A stretch of DNA of 64,000 bases from Pardosa pseudoannulata (Eukaryota; Arthropoda; Arachnida; Araneae; Lycosidae), in assembly GCA_032207245.1 (NCBI GenBank), contig CM063500.1:79154625-79218624 (forward strand), written 5' to 3'. Positions 35,301 to 43,739 of this stretch are shown piece by piece. The position numbers were made by a program, and so were the translations under genes. Each line of letters starts with the position of its first letter. The first letter of the stretch is position 1. The notes beneath the pieces are model-generated. The model did no database searches. It worked only from the letters and a program-made list of their open reading frames with translations, and had not been told where the DNA came from.

Positions 35301-37343
35301 TAATCAACATTGTCTCCATTATTTTAAATCTGCTACTCCCAATATCAAATATCTTTTAAATGCTTCCCCACATCCTAAACTTTTTAGCTTTTAAAAGTCA
35401 TTGGTTTTTATCCTCATATCTGATAATCACACCTCATTCGCTTTTTTTAATTCTACATTAATTTCTTTGGTTATTTCATTGCTTCGTCTTTAAGTTTTAA
35501 TCTTTGAAATTATTTTTAAAATATTTTGCTAATTAATGAGTTTTTGTGTTTGGCAAATATATCCCAGGAGGATCCAGTGCCATTAAGCTCCAACTAACCA
35601 ACCTAACATGAAAGATAACTTTTTACTTTTTATGTCGAAGGTCATTATTACCTCTGTAGGGAATCTGGAAATTTTGAAATCATATTTCGAATTCTAAAAA
35701 TTTTGGAAATTACAAACTGAACGTTATGCATCATGATTGCCTTTTCAATTACCTCTATTACCTAAGAGAAAACCTCTCTAAAAGACTGTTTTACAGTTCT
35801 CTAGGTATTCTCTTGAGAGAGAGGTTTTGCTGTTTCTATTTCAAAAACTTAATTCATGGCAAAACAATTAAAAAAATAAGTACTATATGTAATGACAGCA
35901 AGCAGGATTATGTTACATGCTTATTTTGCCAAATGATTGTTGAATTGGAAGTGTACTAATTTTCAGTACTGAAGTTTGTGGGTTTGAATGCCACTGCTGC
36001 ATGAATAATTTAAAATCAGTACTAAACAGTAGGTCCCAGTCTTTTTGGACCTCATGTAACAAAAAGAAAAGTGGACAACAGTGCTTTAAACCAAACCAAA
36101 CCAAAGCAACCCAACCCACCCTTTATCAGGAGAAGGAGGGGGGGGGTGATCACTAGCTTCTCAATATAGAATAGGCTTCCGTATGCGCATACTCATGTGT
36201 TATTAGGGTTACTACATTTAGTAGTTTTCGCTATTTTGGTTAATGAAGGAAATAATCGGCAATTGAAATAAGTATGTAGAATTGGCTCTCACTCTGCCTT
36301 GCAATGCCACGAAAACTTGAAATATAGGATAGGCTTCCAAATACCAATTAGACATACAGTTTATTTAGACTTTGTGTTATTATCGTATAATTTATGTATG
36401 TAATATTTTAATTGTTCAATATATGCAATGTAAAGAGCATAATATAATGCAGTTAAACCATAATCTTTGATAAATATATTTTAATCTTTGATAAATATTT
36501 TATATACGGTACTACAAAAAATAAATAAAAAATAAGTTTTATGCTATAATTAGTAATTTTGTTTTCTTAAACTTTGTTTGCTATTCTTTTTAAATAAATA
36601 AATAAATGTAAGAGAAAACAGTTTCTGTGCTGAGCTACTGTTTATTTCATTATAAATAATTTTCTTTTTTCACTGACGATTGAACAATGCATTTCTCATA
36701 ATGAATGGCATGCTACAAATCATCAACAATCAAAATACATTAAACACATGGTAGAAATTAAAGCAATCTTAGCTTTCATAAAAGTCAAAAAGCAACAATA
36801 TACAGGTTACTATACTTTCATAGAAATTATCGGCAAGTGAAAAAATGTGCCAAAATTGAGCTCATGCGCTGTGAGGACTCTCCTAGAGAACTTATTCTAG
36901 ATCGAGCTTTTACAGGGGGGAGTCCACACACCTTGTCTAACTCTTGGTATGCCTGTTGTTAAGACTTCATTACCTCAAGCTCAGTTTGTTAGAGGAATGA
37001 AGCCAAAATAATTGATGTCATTAAACATACTCTATTTAACCCACATACATTTTTTGTTTCAGACCTGAACAGAGGACTAAGTAAATGATATCAATGGAAT
37101 ATAATGTAGTTAAAAAGTTAAAATTTTCACCATACAATAAAGTATTTGTATTTTTATAGGTTCGTTTATTACAAGCAAAGCAACTACAAGAACGATGTCG
37201 TGTTCTTCAAGATGCACTTCATGCTTTGGCTCAAGAGCACCATGAACTAGAGAAATCTTTTGTAAGTCCATATCACTCTTCACCAAATTCTCCTCACTAT
37301 GAAGATACAGATTGTGACGAATTCTTTGATGCTTTTGAAGGAG
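14901..37343 (+). CDS. OSBPL1A: ORP1L-like oxysterol-binding-protein-related protein (ankyrin-PH-coiled coil-FFAT part), 13 exons, 3' incomplete
   Basis: Spliced gene, exons 14901-15054, 15568-15653, 15825-15899, 18853-18964, 22015-22100, 22720-22864, 26457-26569, 28836-28909, 30780-30843, 30940-31041, 32197-32328, 34210-34413 and 37160-37343. All introns are GT-AG and every junction keeps frame, giving about 510 residues. Order seen: short N-terminal helix, ankyrin repeats near 56-85, 90-118 and 187-216, PH domain near 249-352, acidic stretch 360-368 (D-S-D-P-D-D-D-D-E), coiled-coil-prone region 380-482, Ser/Pro linker and FFAT core EFFDAFE at 503-509. This order and the DINCKG, GWTPLHLACYFGH and HCAAYR blocks match animal ORP1L, which sits on late endosomes through Rab7-binding ankyrin repeats, binds ER VAP proteins through FFAT and senses or transfers sterol with its ORD. 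These roles are family knowledge. No ORD exon was found before the window end. Start chosen because ATG 14901 precedes the conserved LLYHSRSGD block and no upstream in-frame coding is evident. Confidence 0.93.
15568..15653 (+). CDS. OSBPL1A: ORP1L-like exon 2 (residues 52-80, ankyrin repeat 1)
   Basis: Completes the glycine codon and continues E-Q-K-S-N-H then GWTPLHLACYFGHESIVELL, a textbook ankyrin helix-turn-helix (TPLHLA core). Acceptor AG at 15566-15567, donor GTATAT, phase 0 exit. Confidence 0.93.
15825..15899 (+). CDS. OSBPL1A: ORP1L-like exon 3 (residues 81-105, ankyrin repeat 2 first half)
   Basis: Reads HAADINVINDTGDTPLHKAA then YTGRE, joining the end of repeat 1 to the TPLH core of repeat 2. 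Acceptor TTTTGCAG, donor GTAATA, both phase 0. The intron that follows is about 2.95 kb and holds two SINE-type insertions and a diverged long repeat. Confidence 0.93.
16119..16190. repeat. (CT)n(TA)n microsatellite in intron 3
   Basis: About 12 CT repeats directly followed by about 23 AT repeats. Confidence 0.95.
16433..16610 (+). mobile_element. tRNA-Arg-derived SINE, copy in intron 3
   Basis: Head GCCGAACGATGGCTGAATGG with tRNA-like box A and box B (GGTTCAAATCC), body CGTTTGGAATCGGCTTTAAG, GTAGGTCCCGGTCTC and end TAGACCGTAGTGCTCC, tail of CAAAC repeats. Exact 10-bp duplications ATTGCTAGCT at 16423-16432 and 16611-16620 prove retroposition. Confidence 0.9.
16980..17966. repeat. Interspersed repeat family Y, copy 1 (intron 3)
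   Basis: Begins ACTAGCAAGTGTGTCC and ends TGAGTACAGACAGATAC plus a (TA) tail. The same start, several internal blocks (CATGAATAACTCTCTAAATTC, ACATTGCTAGAAATATTGCT, AATAATGACATGAA) and end recur at 57060-58198. Class uncertain. A shortened SINE sits inside at 17358-17478. Confidence 0.75.
17358..17478 (+). mobile_element. SINE fragment, internally deleted
   Basis: TCATGGCTGAATGGGTATGG joins the tRNA-like head directly to the GATGTTCATAGTCGTTC body, so most of the head including box B is gone; the end GTAGCACTCCATAAC is preserved. Confidence 0.7.
18853..18964 (+). CDS. OSBPL1A: ORP1L-like exon 4 (residues 106-142, ankyrin repeat 2 second half)
   Basis: Encodes EIVLLLLSKNAEVFIRNAEN followed by QTPRDVAKNADIMKLLK, the second helix of ankyrin repeat 2 plus the following degenerate repeat. 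Acceptor TATTTTTAG, donor GTAAAA, exits in phase 1 into an alanine codon. Confidence 0.92.
19690..20590 (-). pseudogene. Jockey-type LINE 3' fragment (RNase H region) in intron 4
   Basis: Minus-strand frames read IPAELRSLALHTIYEIYPID and QWTHVYIDGSAVDG (first catalytic Asp region of RNase H), then NFDAEFMQFVWLLERL. After a stop, VILQCIPSHCDVPGNE-like and CVLCASATM-like readings correspond to the rest of RNase H and the C-terminal region. Frameshifts and stops throughout; antisense to the ORP1L-like gene. 5' truncated. Confidence 0.8.
21141..21967. mobile_element. Tigger-like MITE candidate in intron 4
   Basis: Left end CAGTTGAACCTCATTGTAAT preceded by TA, right end GGAAGAGTTGACTG followed by TA. 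Ends match imperfectly over about 12 bp, and the CAGTTGAACC start is typical of Tigger/pogo termini. No transposase recognised inside. Confidence 0.5.
22015..22100 (+). CDS. OSBPL1A: ORP1L-like exon 5 (residues 143-171)
   Basis: Encodes EDADMQRKNSMLLHAAREGD then TQVIENL, the linker plus the helix preceding ankyrin repeat 3; LLHAAREGD corresponds to LLLAAAREGK in vertebrate ORP1L. Acceptor TTTCAG, donor GTAAGT, phase 0 exit. A Tigger-like MITE candidate ends only about 50 bp upstream of the acceptor. Confidence 0.92.
22720..22864 (+). CDS. OSBPL1A: ORP1L-like exon 6 (residues 172-219, ankyrin repeat 3)
   Basis: Encodes LKSDNPPNINCVDSLGNSAL then HCAAYRGKKEAAVLLLQNGI. The NINC-D-LGN-LHCAAYR signature is the third ankyrin repeat of ORP1L. 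Acceptor TTCTACAG, donor GTGAGA, phase 1 exit. Confidence 0.94.
23186..23995 (+). mobile_element. hAT element 3 in intron 6, 810 bp
   Basis: Starts CAGGATTTGCATGATTTAAA, ends CAACCCTG with poly-T and TGATTTAAATCA-type subterminal repeats at both sides; exact 8-bp duplications ATTCAAGA at 23178-23185 and 23996-24003. Contains a hAT dimerisation domain remnant. Internally deleted, so non-autonomous. Confidence 0.88.
23399..23584 (+). pseudogene. hAT transposase C-terminal fragment
   Basis: Frame reads WWDSF, then SARRERQFSPFGIVHSSFRN and KLGVDKA followed by a stop and KLVFLLKQLN. This is the hAT dimerisation block (E-R-x-F-S ... H-S-x-x-R-N-x-L ... K-L-V). Only the C-terminal 60-70 residues remain, with one in-frame stop. 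Confidence 0.75.
24747..24778. repeat. (TA)n microsatellite
   Basis: About 16 AT repeats. Confidence 0.9.
25214..25255. repeat. (ATAC)n-(AT)n microsatellite
   Basis: Six CATA units followed by AT repeats. Confidence 0.9.
25503..25570. repeat. (TA)n microsatellite
   Basis: More than 30 AT repeats. Confidence 0.95.
26457..26569 (+). CDS. OSBPL1A: ORP1L-like exon 7 (residues 220-257, ankyrin-PH linker)
   Basis: Encodes GQCAIDMALNLPMKQILGVQ and then PMKHFQKTASRFEGLLLR. It links the ankyrin block to the PH domain; the RFEGLLLR end is the first PH beta strand (compare RYEGPLWK in vertebrates). Acceptor ATTTTAG, donor GTAAGT. Confidence 0.9.
26820..26995 (+). mobile_element. tRNA-Arg-derived SINE in intron 7
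   Basis: Full-length head-body-tail structure (AATGGCCGATTGGTTAGGG, GGTTCAAATCC box B, CCAAACCAAACC tail). Near-exact duplication CTTAACTTTTTACC / CTTAACTTTTACC flanks it. One body segment (GTAGACCGTAGCGCTCC in the consensus) is shortened. Confidence 0.88.
28431..28750 (+). mobile_element. SINE (older) interrupted by a second SINE, intron 7
   Basis: The 5' part (28431-28554) and the 3' part (28707-28750, CCCTTATGTAACAAAAGCAG to CCAAACCAAA) are the two halves of one diverged SINE. The composite is flanked by 17-bp duplications CTTCTCTACATTTCAAT at 28407-28423 and 28751-28767. Confidence 0.85.
28555..28693 (+). mobile_element. SINE nested inside a SINE, 3' truncated
   Basis: CAGCCGAACGATGGCTGAAT through CAGTAGGTCCCAGTCTC, with exact 13-bp duplications CTGATCACATTAG at 28542-28554 and 28694-28706. 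It lacks the distal body and the CCAAA tail. Confidence 0.87.
28836..28909 (+). CDS. OSBPL1A: ORP1L-like exon 8 (residues 258-281, PH domain strands 1-3)
   Basis: Encodes KSRFLGWKEVWTVLDKGVMS and FFNS. The K-S-R-F-GW-W-VL-GV-S pattern is the classical start of a PH domain of the OSBP family. Acceptor CTAACAG, donor GTGGGT, phase 2 exit splitting an arginine codon. Confidence 0.93.
29307..29368. repeat. (TA)n microsatellite in intron 8
   Basis: About 31 AT repeats. Confidence 0.95.
30780..30843 (+). CDS. OSBPL1A: ORP1L-like exon 9 (residues 282-303, PH domain middle)
   Basis: Encodes ADSTTGTKRKGYKYLDGARV and D; the K-R-K-G-Y-K-Y-L-D-G motif matches the basic PH strand corresponding to YRQGCKHL in vertebrate ORP1L. 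Acceptor AATTTAG, donor GTGAGT. Confidence 0.88.
30940..31041 (+). CDS. OSBPL1A: ORP1L-like exon 10 (residues 304-337, PH domain strands 5-7)
   Basis: Encodes LDNADAAAFTVTYSDNTRQR and FSVPYITQQQVDRQ. F-x-V-x-Y-D-N-T-R-F-V-P corresponds to the FFIKCFDDTIHGFRVP stretch of vertebrate ORP1L. Only about 96 bp separate it from exon 9. Acceptor CCTTTAG, donor GTAATT. Confidence 0.9.
31493..31566 (-). mobile_element. SINE 3' fragment, minus strand
   Basis: GTTTGATTTGGAGTGCTAAG through AGGACCTTCTGCTTAA is the reverse complement of the SINE tail and body. Confidence 0.7.
31600..31768 (-). mobile_element. SINE, minus strand, intron 10
   Basis: Reverse complement of a diverged full-length SINE: GTTTGGAGTGCTACAGTCTG tail side, box B region GGGATTTGAACCCATGAATT, head CCATTTGGCCATCCTTTGAC. 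Confidence 0.82.
31769..31935 (+). mobile_element. SINE, plus strand, head-to-head with the preceding copy
   Basis: CAGCCAAATGTCAGATACTG through CAGTAGGTTTTGG and GAAATGCTCCAAATCAAAC. It abuts the minus-strand copy so the two tRNA-like heads meet. Confidence 0.8.
32197..32328 (+). CDS. OSBPL1A: ORP1L-like exon 11 (residues 338-381, PH C-terminal helix and acidic linker)
   Basis: Encodes KWENAVMEHIEFSSHYLKQG, the PH C-terminal helix with its conserved Trp, then an acidic run with D at 364-367. The vertebrate protein also has an acidic run (DEEEED) here. Acceptor ACTGTAG, donor GTAGGT at 32329. Confidence 0.9.
32482..33482. mobile_element. hAT element 4 in intron 11, non-autonomous, 1.0 kb
   Basis: Termini CAGGGCTGTAACTA and TAGTTACAGCCCTG are perfect 14-bp inverted repeats, with GCCACGGGTGC / CACGGGTGCC just inside both ends. 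Exact 8-bp duplications CATAAGGT at 32474-32481 and 33483-33490. A 298-bp hAT MITE is nested inside. Confidence 0.92.
33084..33381. mobile_element. hAT MITE nested in hAT element 4
   Basis: CAGGGCCGTAGCCAGAAATT at left, CTGCCTACGACCCTG at right (imperfect inverted repeat), exact 8-bp duplications TATGACAT at 33076-33083 and 33382-33389. Copies of its left part occur at 58207-58280 and, more diverged, at 38330-38385. Confidence 0.88.
33543..34063. mobile_element. Possible piggyBac-like element, 0.5 kb
   Basis: TTAA is followed by CACTGTGTG at the left and preceded by CACTAAGGG at the right (TTAA at 34064-34067). Termini only weakly inverted; no coding. Low-confidence call in intron 11. Confidence 0.3.
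34210..34413 (+). CDS. OSBPL1A: ORP1L-like exon 12 (residues 382-449, coiled coil)
   Basis: Encodes TAQAYVQLFEKQVNVLQTKV followed by a helical stretch ending LTVFKQQEE. Spacing of hydrophobic residues fits a coiled coil, and the C-L-T-F-KQ-E end matches CLNLFTKQEG in vertebrate ORP1L. Acceptor TTTTTCAG, donor GTAAGT. Confidence 0.9.
34772..35165 (+). pseudogene. LINE C-terminal fragment (endonuclease/RT-type, RTE-like) in intron 12
   Basis: Frame reads SAETWTLTEKRKKTLAVFER-KIF, and after stops LRWLDSIENDLKVLNI and WRIYSSSSRAVMP. This matches the conserved C-terminal AETWTLT...LAVFERKILR ... RWLDDVENDLK..G.RNWR block of invertebrate LINEs. Multiple stops; antiparallel frame 34769-35110 is a shadow. 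Confidence 0.72.
35930..36112 (+). mobile_element. Diverged SINE in intron 12
   Basis: TTTGTGGGTTTGAATGCCAC box B region, AACAGTAGGTCCCAGTC body and CCAAACCAAACCAAA tail. Strongly mutated head. Confidence 0.75.
37160..37343 (+). CDS. OSBPL1A: ORP1L-like exon 13 (residues 450-510, coiled coil end and FFAT motif)
   Basis: Encodes VRLLQAKQLQERCRVLQDAL, the conserved ALAQEHHELEKS block, a Ser/Pro linker and an acidic run leading to EFFDAFE. That last heptad is the canonical FFAT sequence read by the MSP domain of VAP proteins (family knowledge), with the expected acidic upstream residues (E-D-T-D-C-D). Acceptor TTTATAG; donor GTAAGT at 37344, phase 1 exit. The next exon was not located. Confidence 0.93.
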
Positions 37344-40300
37344 GTAAGTGGTATACGTCTTTTGGAGGCACATTAAATAAAGTTTTGATCTTACTTCATT
37401 GTAGAGTACAATTATCAAAGTAATCGATTTTGAATGCCTTGTAGACATTTAAATGTCTTATTTAAGTGTCTTCCTCAATTATTTTTTCATCCTTTTATTA
37501 TAGTAACAGCTGTAAATATTTCTATTCTACATCCAGTAAGAGTTAATTTTTTTTAATAAACTGAAGTACTATAAAATTAAGACATGCTTGAAAATATATT
37601 TTTACAGTTATAATGTAATGGCCTTTTTTATTTATTTATTTATTTTTTTACTTTATATTAGTTTTATTTTTTGTTCTATTTGAAGTATCATAAGAGCATA
37701 TAAAGTGATAATAAAAAGTATCACTTCCTTGTTTATAGATTTTGATTTAAAAATGATAAATATACTCTGAAAAATTAACTTTCTTTCAAGTAGAAGTGTA
37801 AATATAGCTTGAAAAGCCAAAATATCTTGTGTTTTTTAATAAAAATAGAATTTGATCAAATTTGAATATTATGGTGTCAAGAAAATTACTTTTTAGTGTT
37901 GATAGTCATTGTTCAAAGAAAACATTTTCCATATAGCTGGCGATCCTTTTATTAACTTTTAACGTAGTTAAAATTGCACACTATTGGAAGTAAAAATAAA
38001 AAATAAACATCTATTTTAGTTAAAAGTGGTGTCTGTCTTTCATTTAACCTCTAACTACTGTGGATGGATTTAGAGATAAAACTATCACAAGTTGTTCATT
38101 TTAATTAATTTTAACTCACTTGCAACACAGTAAGTGTTCTTGACAGCAAAAAGATGCTGAAAAAAATCACAATAATTTAGAGGTGTGAAACTGCTTTGGA
38201 AAAATCTGACTGTACAGCATGAGTTAAAGGTGTAAAAATGGATTGTAACTGACAGTTAAATTTTTATGTCATAATAGCTGTGTAGCTAAAGTTTTTTTGA
38301 TCTTTATATTGAAACAAACATTTCACAGAGCATAGCGAGAAATTTTGCTTGGAGAGAGCAGAGGGGGGGGGGTCTCCAACTTCAAGTCATATATCAAAAT
38401 TAATACTGCATTTAGATATATAATTATATGTATATGATAATCCGAATGAGGAGGGGGTATCAAACCACACATTCTGTCCAATTTTTCCTATACCCTGTCT
38501 ATTATAAACAAACATAAAATCTGGTTAAAGTAAAATACCTCATTTTTTCCATTGTACCCAATTTATATTATTTTTTTCAAAAATTTTTGTTAAAAATATT
38601 TTACTTAATAAGAGTGAGTTGTAAAACATGCTGTTAGAAAAGATGCTTCAACCAAAGTAGTTTTTGTCACTGTTATAGAAAGTTGTTCTCATAGAGTCAT
38701 TCTATAGATACTAGATAATTTATGTATTACAAAGAAATTTTTCTTTTCCCACAGTTTTATATCAAGTTAACATTTTTGAAATGTCTAATTGTCATTTCAT
38801 ATTAATTAAAAAAATTAAAATTTGATTATTATTAATGCATTTTGACTTTTTCTCCCTCCTAAACATTTTTCTTGCAGTTGCATACTTTTCTAGAGTACCT
38901 TACATTAGTAGAATAGAAACTACAACAATGATGCAACTACAAGAACTGTTCGCTCGATTTATTTCTTTGCCGCTTGCAGCACTTTTCTCGGAAAGCTGTT
39001 TGAGCGATGGTCTTTTGTAAAATTTTTCTAGTGACTCTGTGGGTAGGTAAAACGGCGAGTTCTGGTAGACAAATCATGTGCTGTGCATTAACAAAGTCGG
39101 AAAAAAAATTAAAATTTAAGCCACTCCCCCTCACTGTTTTGGAAGGTGGGGACCACCTTTTTTTCGAGAGGGACTTGTAGTTGTGAGTTTCAGAACTTAT
39201 ATAAGTTCTGAAATTGACAAATGCTGATATACTTAGTTAATTTATATGTATATATTTCTTACATATGGTTATTTATGTATCTATTCAAACATTCAAGATG
39301 TTCAAACATAAGTTACTTATTAATTTCAGAGTTATTTCTAGCACTTTATACTATTTAAGTATTTATTATTTCAGCTTCTAAAATCTGATTAGGAAGAAAA
39401 TTACATCTATTTGTTATTCAATTGATTTTTTTGTTTCTGTAATTGAAAAATTGTATTGAGAAAACTGTTAAAAATTTTGGGAATTGAAACCATGTTTCTT
39501 TTACAGAATTATTCTAGATAGCATATTTATATTTCTGCAGTTTCATTCTTTTTCCACTTTTTAATAACTATTTTAGGTTTGAGTTATTCAATTCGAGTAA
39601 AAAATACACTTTTATTACTGTCTTTTTGAACACTATGTGATCAGTATGCTAATATGGATTGTTGATTCTTTTTTGCATAAAATTAATAATTGATATTTAT
39701 GCTTCACAAAAGTGACAATTTGAATATTATGCTTTCATGATGTAGCTTAAGGTTTTATACTAAGAAAATAATTTTAAAAAATGCTATGAGAAGGTGATAT
39801 ATAAACTTATGATTAACTGAAAAAAAAATACTGAGTGATGGAACAGTATTCAGCTACTGGGGTCTGATGAAAAGGGAAAATAATTCGGTGTATAGTGTTT
39901 TTAGTAGATAAAATCCTTTAATTTTTCAGGCTGAATTTAATAAATAAGTTTTATGTACTATCTAATTCTTAAAGAAAATACTCTCATCTATATTTGTATA
40001 CTGACTCTTGATGTTTTTTGTATTTGATAGATTGTAGAAAAATCTTTTCTAAAGGATGACTTATTGAGAAAGATTTTGATAGGAGGTATTTTTTGTATTC
40101 ATTTGCATGATTCTGCTCTGTCGCTTTTATGTGGAGTGTTGCATTTTCTTTGATTCACTATCTAATCAACATGCTTTTACCATTCCATACAAAGCTTTAA
40201 CATGCATGTTCCATTTTTGTGTAGCATGTTTGCTTTGAAAAACATTCATGAGCAGTTAACAAAATATATTTACAGAGTTTCCTGACTAATTCAACTGTAA

Positions 40301-42411
40301 AGAAAACACTGCAAGTCTTACCTGTGCAGTCATTTTTAATTTATAAATTGGTTTAAATTTTTGTGACTCAGTGTACAAAGGTTTTATAATGTAATGCTTA
40401 AGCCAAAAAAGGTGATTACAGAAAATTTTCCTGACATGCCAAAAAAACTAGACCATGTTTTTTAAGTAAGTATAATTTGGAAATTAAAAACAAACAAGTG
40501 CAGCTCTTTTTAACAATTTTACATGAAAGCTTGCACTTTAATATAATTTTCACCAATATCAAAACATTTGTCATATCATAAAACCAGCTTTTAACAAACC
40601 CTTGAGGACTGTTGTGAAAACCGTTGCCATTTTCGCCTACTAGTAATTAAATTTAGTATTTAAAAATTAAAATAAGATAAAATAAAAAAGTAAACAACAA
40701 AGAAATTGGGAAGATTCAGTAGTGTGCTTTTGGAAAAATTTTATCTTACAAATGCAGAGAAGTAATTCCAGGAAAAGGTTAATCAGATACTTAATATTAA
40801 AGATTTTTTTTTGTTTAAATACTGACAATAATTGTGACATCACGATGTGCTTAAAAAATGCTAGCAGCCCTATAATTGATTTACACTGAGACAACTGTTA
40901 GGTTTAATTTTTTTGATAAACCTAATATACAAAACAATCCCATTTAAGGTTAAAAAAGAACATTCTGTAGCAGTATTACATTAATGGATATAACCATATT
41001 AATATTATCTCCTACAAACTGTTTAAACTAACATTCTTAAAAAAAAAGCATGTATTTTTCTTTCTTAATATCTTCCATTCATCATATAAAGGGTCCACAA
41101 ACAATATGAACAAAGTCCACTTGGATTAGTTTAGAGAAACTGAATTCTGTGATGAGGCGATTTAGATCAGTAATATAATTGATTCATTCATACAAGTAAA
41201 ATGCTCAGGATCTAAATCTGACCTCATCACATCTTTGTAAAAATACAGAGGACCATAAAATTATATTCTACGGATATTGTTGTCTTGTACGGTGGTTTTG
41301 GGTGGGGTTCTGATCCCAGTCCCAGATTAGAATTCCGACTCCATACTTGACATTAAATAAGAATGTACCTTTGCGGAGTATTTATGAGTCTCTAAAGGAC
41401 AGTGCCCATTTAGAAGGGATAAGGTTTTCCACGTTGGCGGTCTCAAGGCAGGGTTTAAGCAGACCAATTAGATTCTTACAATTATCCTTATTGGACGATA
41501 AGAAGGAAGAGGGGACAAGGATGAAATTAATAAAATAAGAAAAATCTAAAATTTAGAAGAGGTTCGGGAGTTGAGTAGACTAGATAAGTCCGACGGAACA
41601 TGTTCGAGAGTCCAGTCAAGTCCGACGGGAAGTGTTCCAGTATCAAATAGCACGGCCGCACCCCAAACACTCAGGAGGAAGCCCCTGACCAGACCGACGG
41701 AAGATCTATAGATACCCAATCCTGATCAGCCATAGATACCCATCAACCAGCAATGTTCCGGGCATACCATTTTAACTCCCCAAAGATATCCCCTTTTACA
41801 TATATTTTGAAATTGAGATTAGGTCCTCTCTTATATTTACATAATTACTTAAGTATTGAAAAATTATTGTCAGAACTAATTTAGAAGGTGTTGATAAAGC
41901 ATATTTTATGAAAATTAGAATCAGTTTGTGTGTAAATAGATGTATACATATTATAATAAATTAACGTTTTTTATATTAAGCTAGTTTCAGATGTTGTTAA
42001 TTTAAATTTTAGTTTATTATCATATCTTATGTCTGTAGTTTCTCAGAACCTGTGGTTAAATTTAGTACTAAAATACTTTTACACAACACAATCAAAATTC
42101 TAAAGTATCTGGATCATAATTTCTGAAAACTTAAACTAATTTTAGAAAATATTTAACAACTGCGATATATTTTAACATATGTTAATATGCATACATATAG
42201 AATTGCAATTTATTCTCTATTAACAAATTTAATTTTATTAAATCAAAAATGGACTTTATTTACTTAGGTTGTGAATCCCTCATATAAAGAATAAAACATT
42301 TAAAAAAAATACATGCTCATTTTTTAAGTGGAATTTTAGTTTAAACAATTTTTGTAGGAAATAAAATTAATGCAATCACATTCATAAAATGTAAGGCTGC
42401 TACCGAATGTG
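37344..42411. other. Region after the last recognised ORP1L exon
   Basis: No exon recognised. 38330-38390 resembles the start of the small hAT MITE (AGCATAGCGAGAAATTTT...GAGGGGGG). 41285-41780 is less AT-rich than its surroundings and has paired words (AGTCCGACGG at 41588 and 41628; TAGATACCCA near 41710 and 41733) suggesting an unrecognised insert. The remainder is plain AT-rich sequence. Confidence 0.5.
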
Positions 42412-42699
42412 CCTTTTTTAAATCTTAAATAAAATTGTTTATAAATTAGGTGTATTAAAAAAAATTTAAAACCAACCAGCTATCCTACAGTATAAAACAA
42501 TAATAGAATTGCTGGGTTTTTTAAGCACACACATTTTTTTTTAGTCATTGTCTGTACCTTTTTTAAATCTTAAATAAAATTGTTTATAAATTAGGTGTAT
42601 TAAAAAAAATTTAAAACCAACCAGCTATCCTACAGTATAAAACAATTATAAAGTTGCTGGGTTTTTTAAGCACACATTTTTTTTTAGTCATTGTCAGTA
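42412..42699. repeat. 145-bp tandem duplication
   Basis: Unit 1 42412-42556 and unit 2 42557-42699 are nearly identical (AATCTTAAATAAAATTGTTT at 42421 and 42566; CCAACCAGCTATCCTACAG in both). Very few differences, so recent. Confidence 0.92.
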
Positions 42700-43285
42700 A
42701 ATCAAAAAAACTTTTTTCCATTTTCAATATCCATTACCTAATCAGCTTCTTTATTCTGAAGTTTTTTTTTCTTCATTTGTAAGACAAATTTTTTTCCAAA
42801 GCACTGTATTGAATTTTTTTTTTTTTTTTCTGAATCCTATTTATTTTAAGGAGGAATTACAATTTGTGTGTTAAAGCAATAATTTCTAATTATCAGCATT
42901 TCGTAAGCTAATTAAAAATTTATCAGAAATAAGAATAATTCATACTAATTTATTTTAGGAGATAAAAGCCTTTTTAGAGCTTCCAGCCTAAAATTATATA
43001 ACTTTCTTTTCCCTCAGATGTATATGTTTGGGACTAATTGAATTACCTATTTCACAAGTGTGTTAATTAAAACTTATTTTATAAGTTCTAAAGTAATATA
43101 TAAAAATATATATGTGCGTGGTATATACCATATTTCGTGGTATATACCATATTTCGCACGTATAATCGGCTGTCGCGCATTTTTATTTAAAAAATTTCTT
43201 AAATATCAGATAGTTTGCGGACTATACGAGCACATGTATTTTAATATGACAATATTAAATCATTTTAAGAACAAATAACTAAGTA

Positions 43286-43400
43286 CAGTAGAGCACCAAA
43301 AAGTCTGAATTTTCGGTAATTTGTAAAAAAAAAAACAGTTAACGCTTGCTCAGATATCCGGTATTCCAGTAACCGGAAATTTTCGGAAAGTACTCCCCCC
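43286..43400. other. Tigger-like terminus-like sequence
   Basis: TACAGTAGAGCACCAAAAAG and CAGATATCCGGTATTCCAGT resemble a second pogo/Tigger terminus nested in the element; a poorly matching counterpart (TTTTTTGGTGCAATAAGTGC) lies at 46189. Unresolved. Confidence 0.3.
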
Positions 43401-43739
43401 CCCGTCTCTTCTCATAAATTAAAAGATAAGCTTTTATTATAATAAAAAATAAATATACATATATGCGAGTTTTGTAATAAATATTAATAAATATAATGCA
43501 CAAAATAATGAAAAATAGTAGAAAATATAACAAAATGGAAAAGCGCGGAAATGAATAAAATAAGATATAAAATACTTGCCTTTCTGTTGATAACACTAAA
43601 CGAAAGGTAAACCAAATAAAATGCGGACTAAAAGAAACGATTCAAAGGCATTTTATTTAATTATTTTGTATCGGTTAATCAAATTAAAATAATTACAAAT
43701 CCATAAATTAATTACACTTAAGAAAAACCTTCAAAGCCT

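Noticed and set aside
36121..36150. G-rich run as a quadruplex regulatory site
   Set aside because: A single poly-G run (GGGGGGGGG) next to a SINE tail; not enough separate G-tracts to support a quadruplex.
38877..39019. Possible exon 14 of the ORP1L-like gene (good polypyrimidine tract and AG, phase-compatible frame VAYFSRVPYISRIETTTMMQ)
   Set aside because: The translation has no resemblance to the ORP1 linker or ORD, ends in a stop, and the surrounding DNA looks like a repeat insert.
40031..40090. Possible exon after TTTGATAG
   Set aside because: In the required phase it meets a stop after nine codons.
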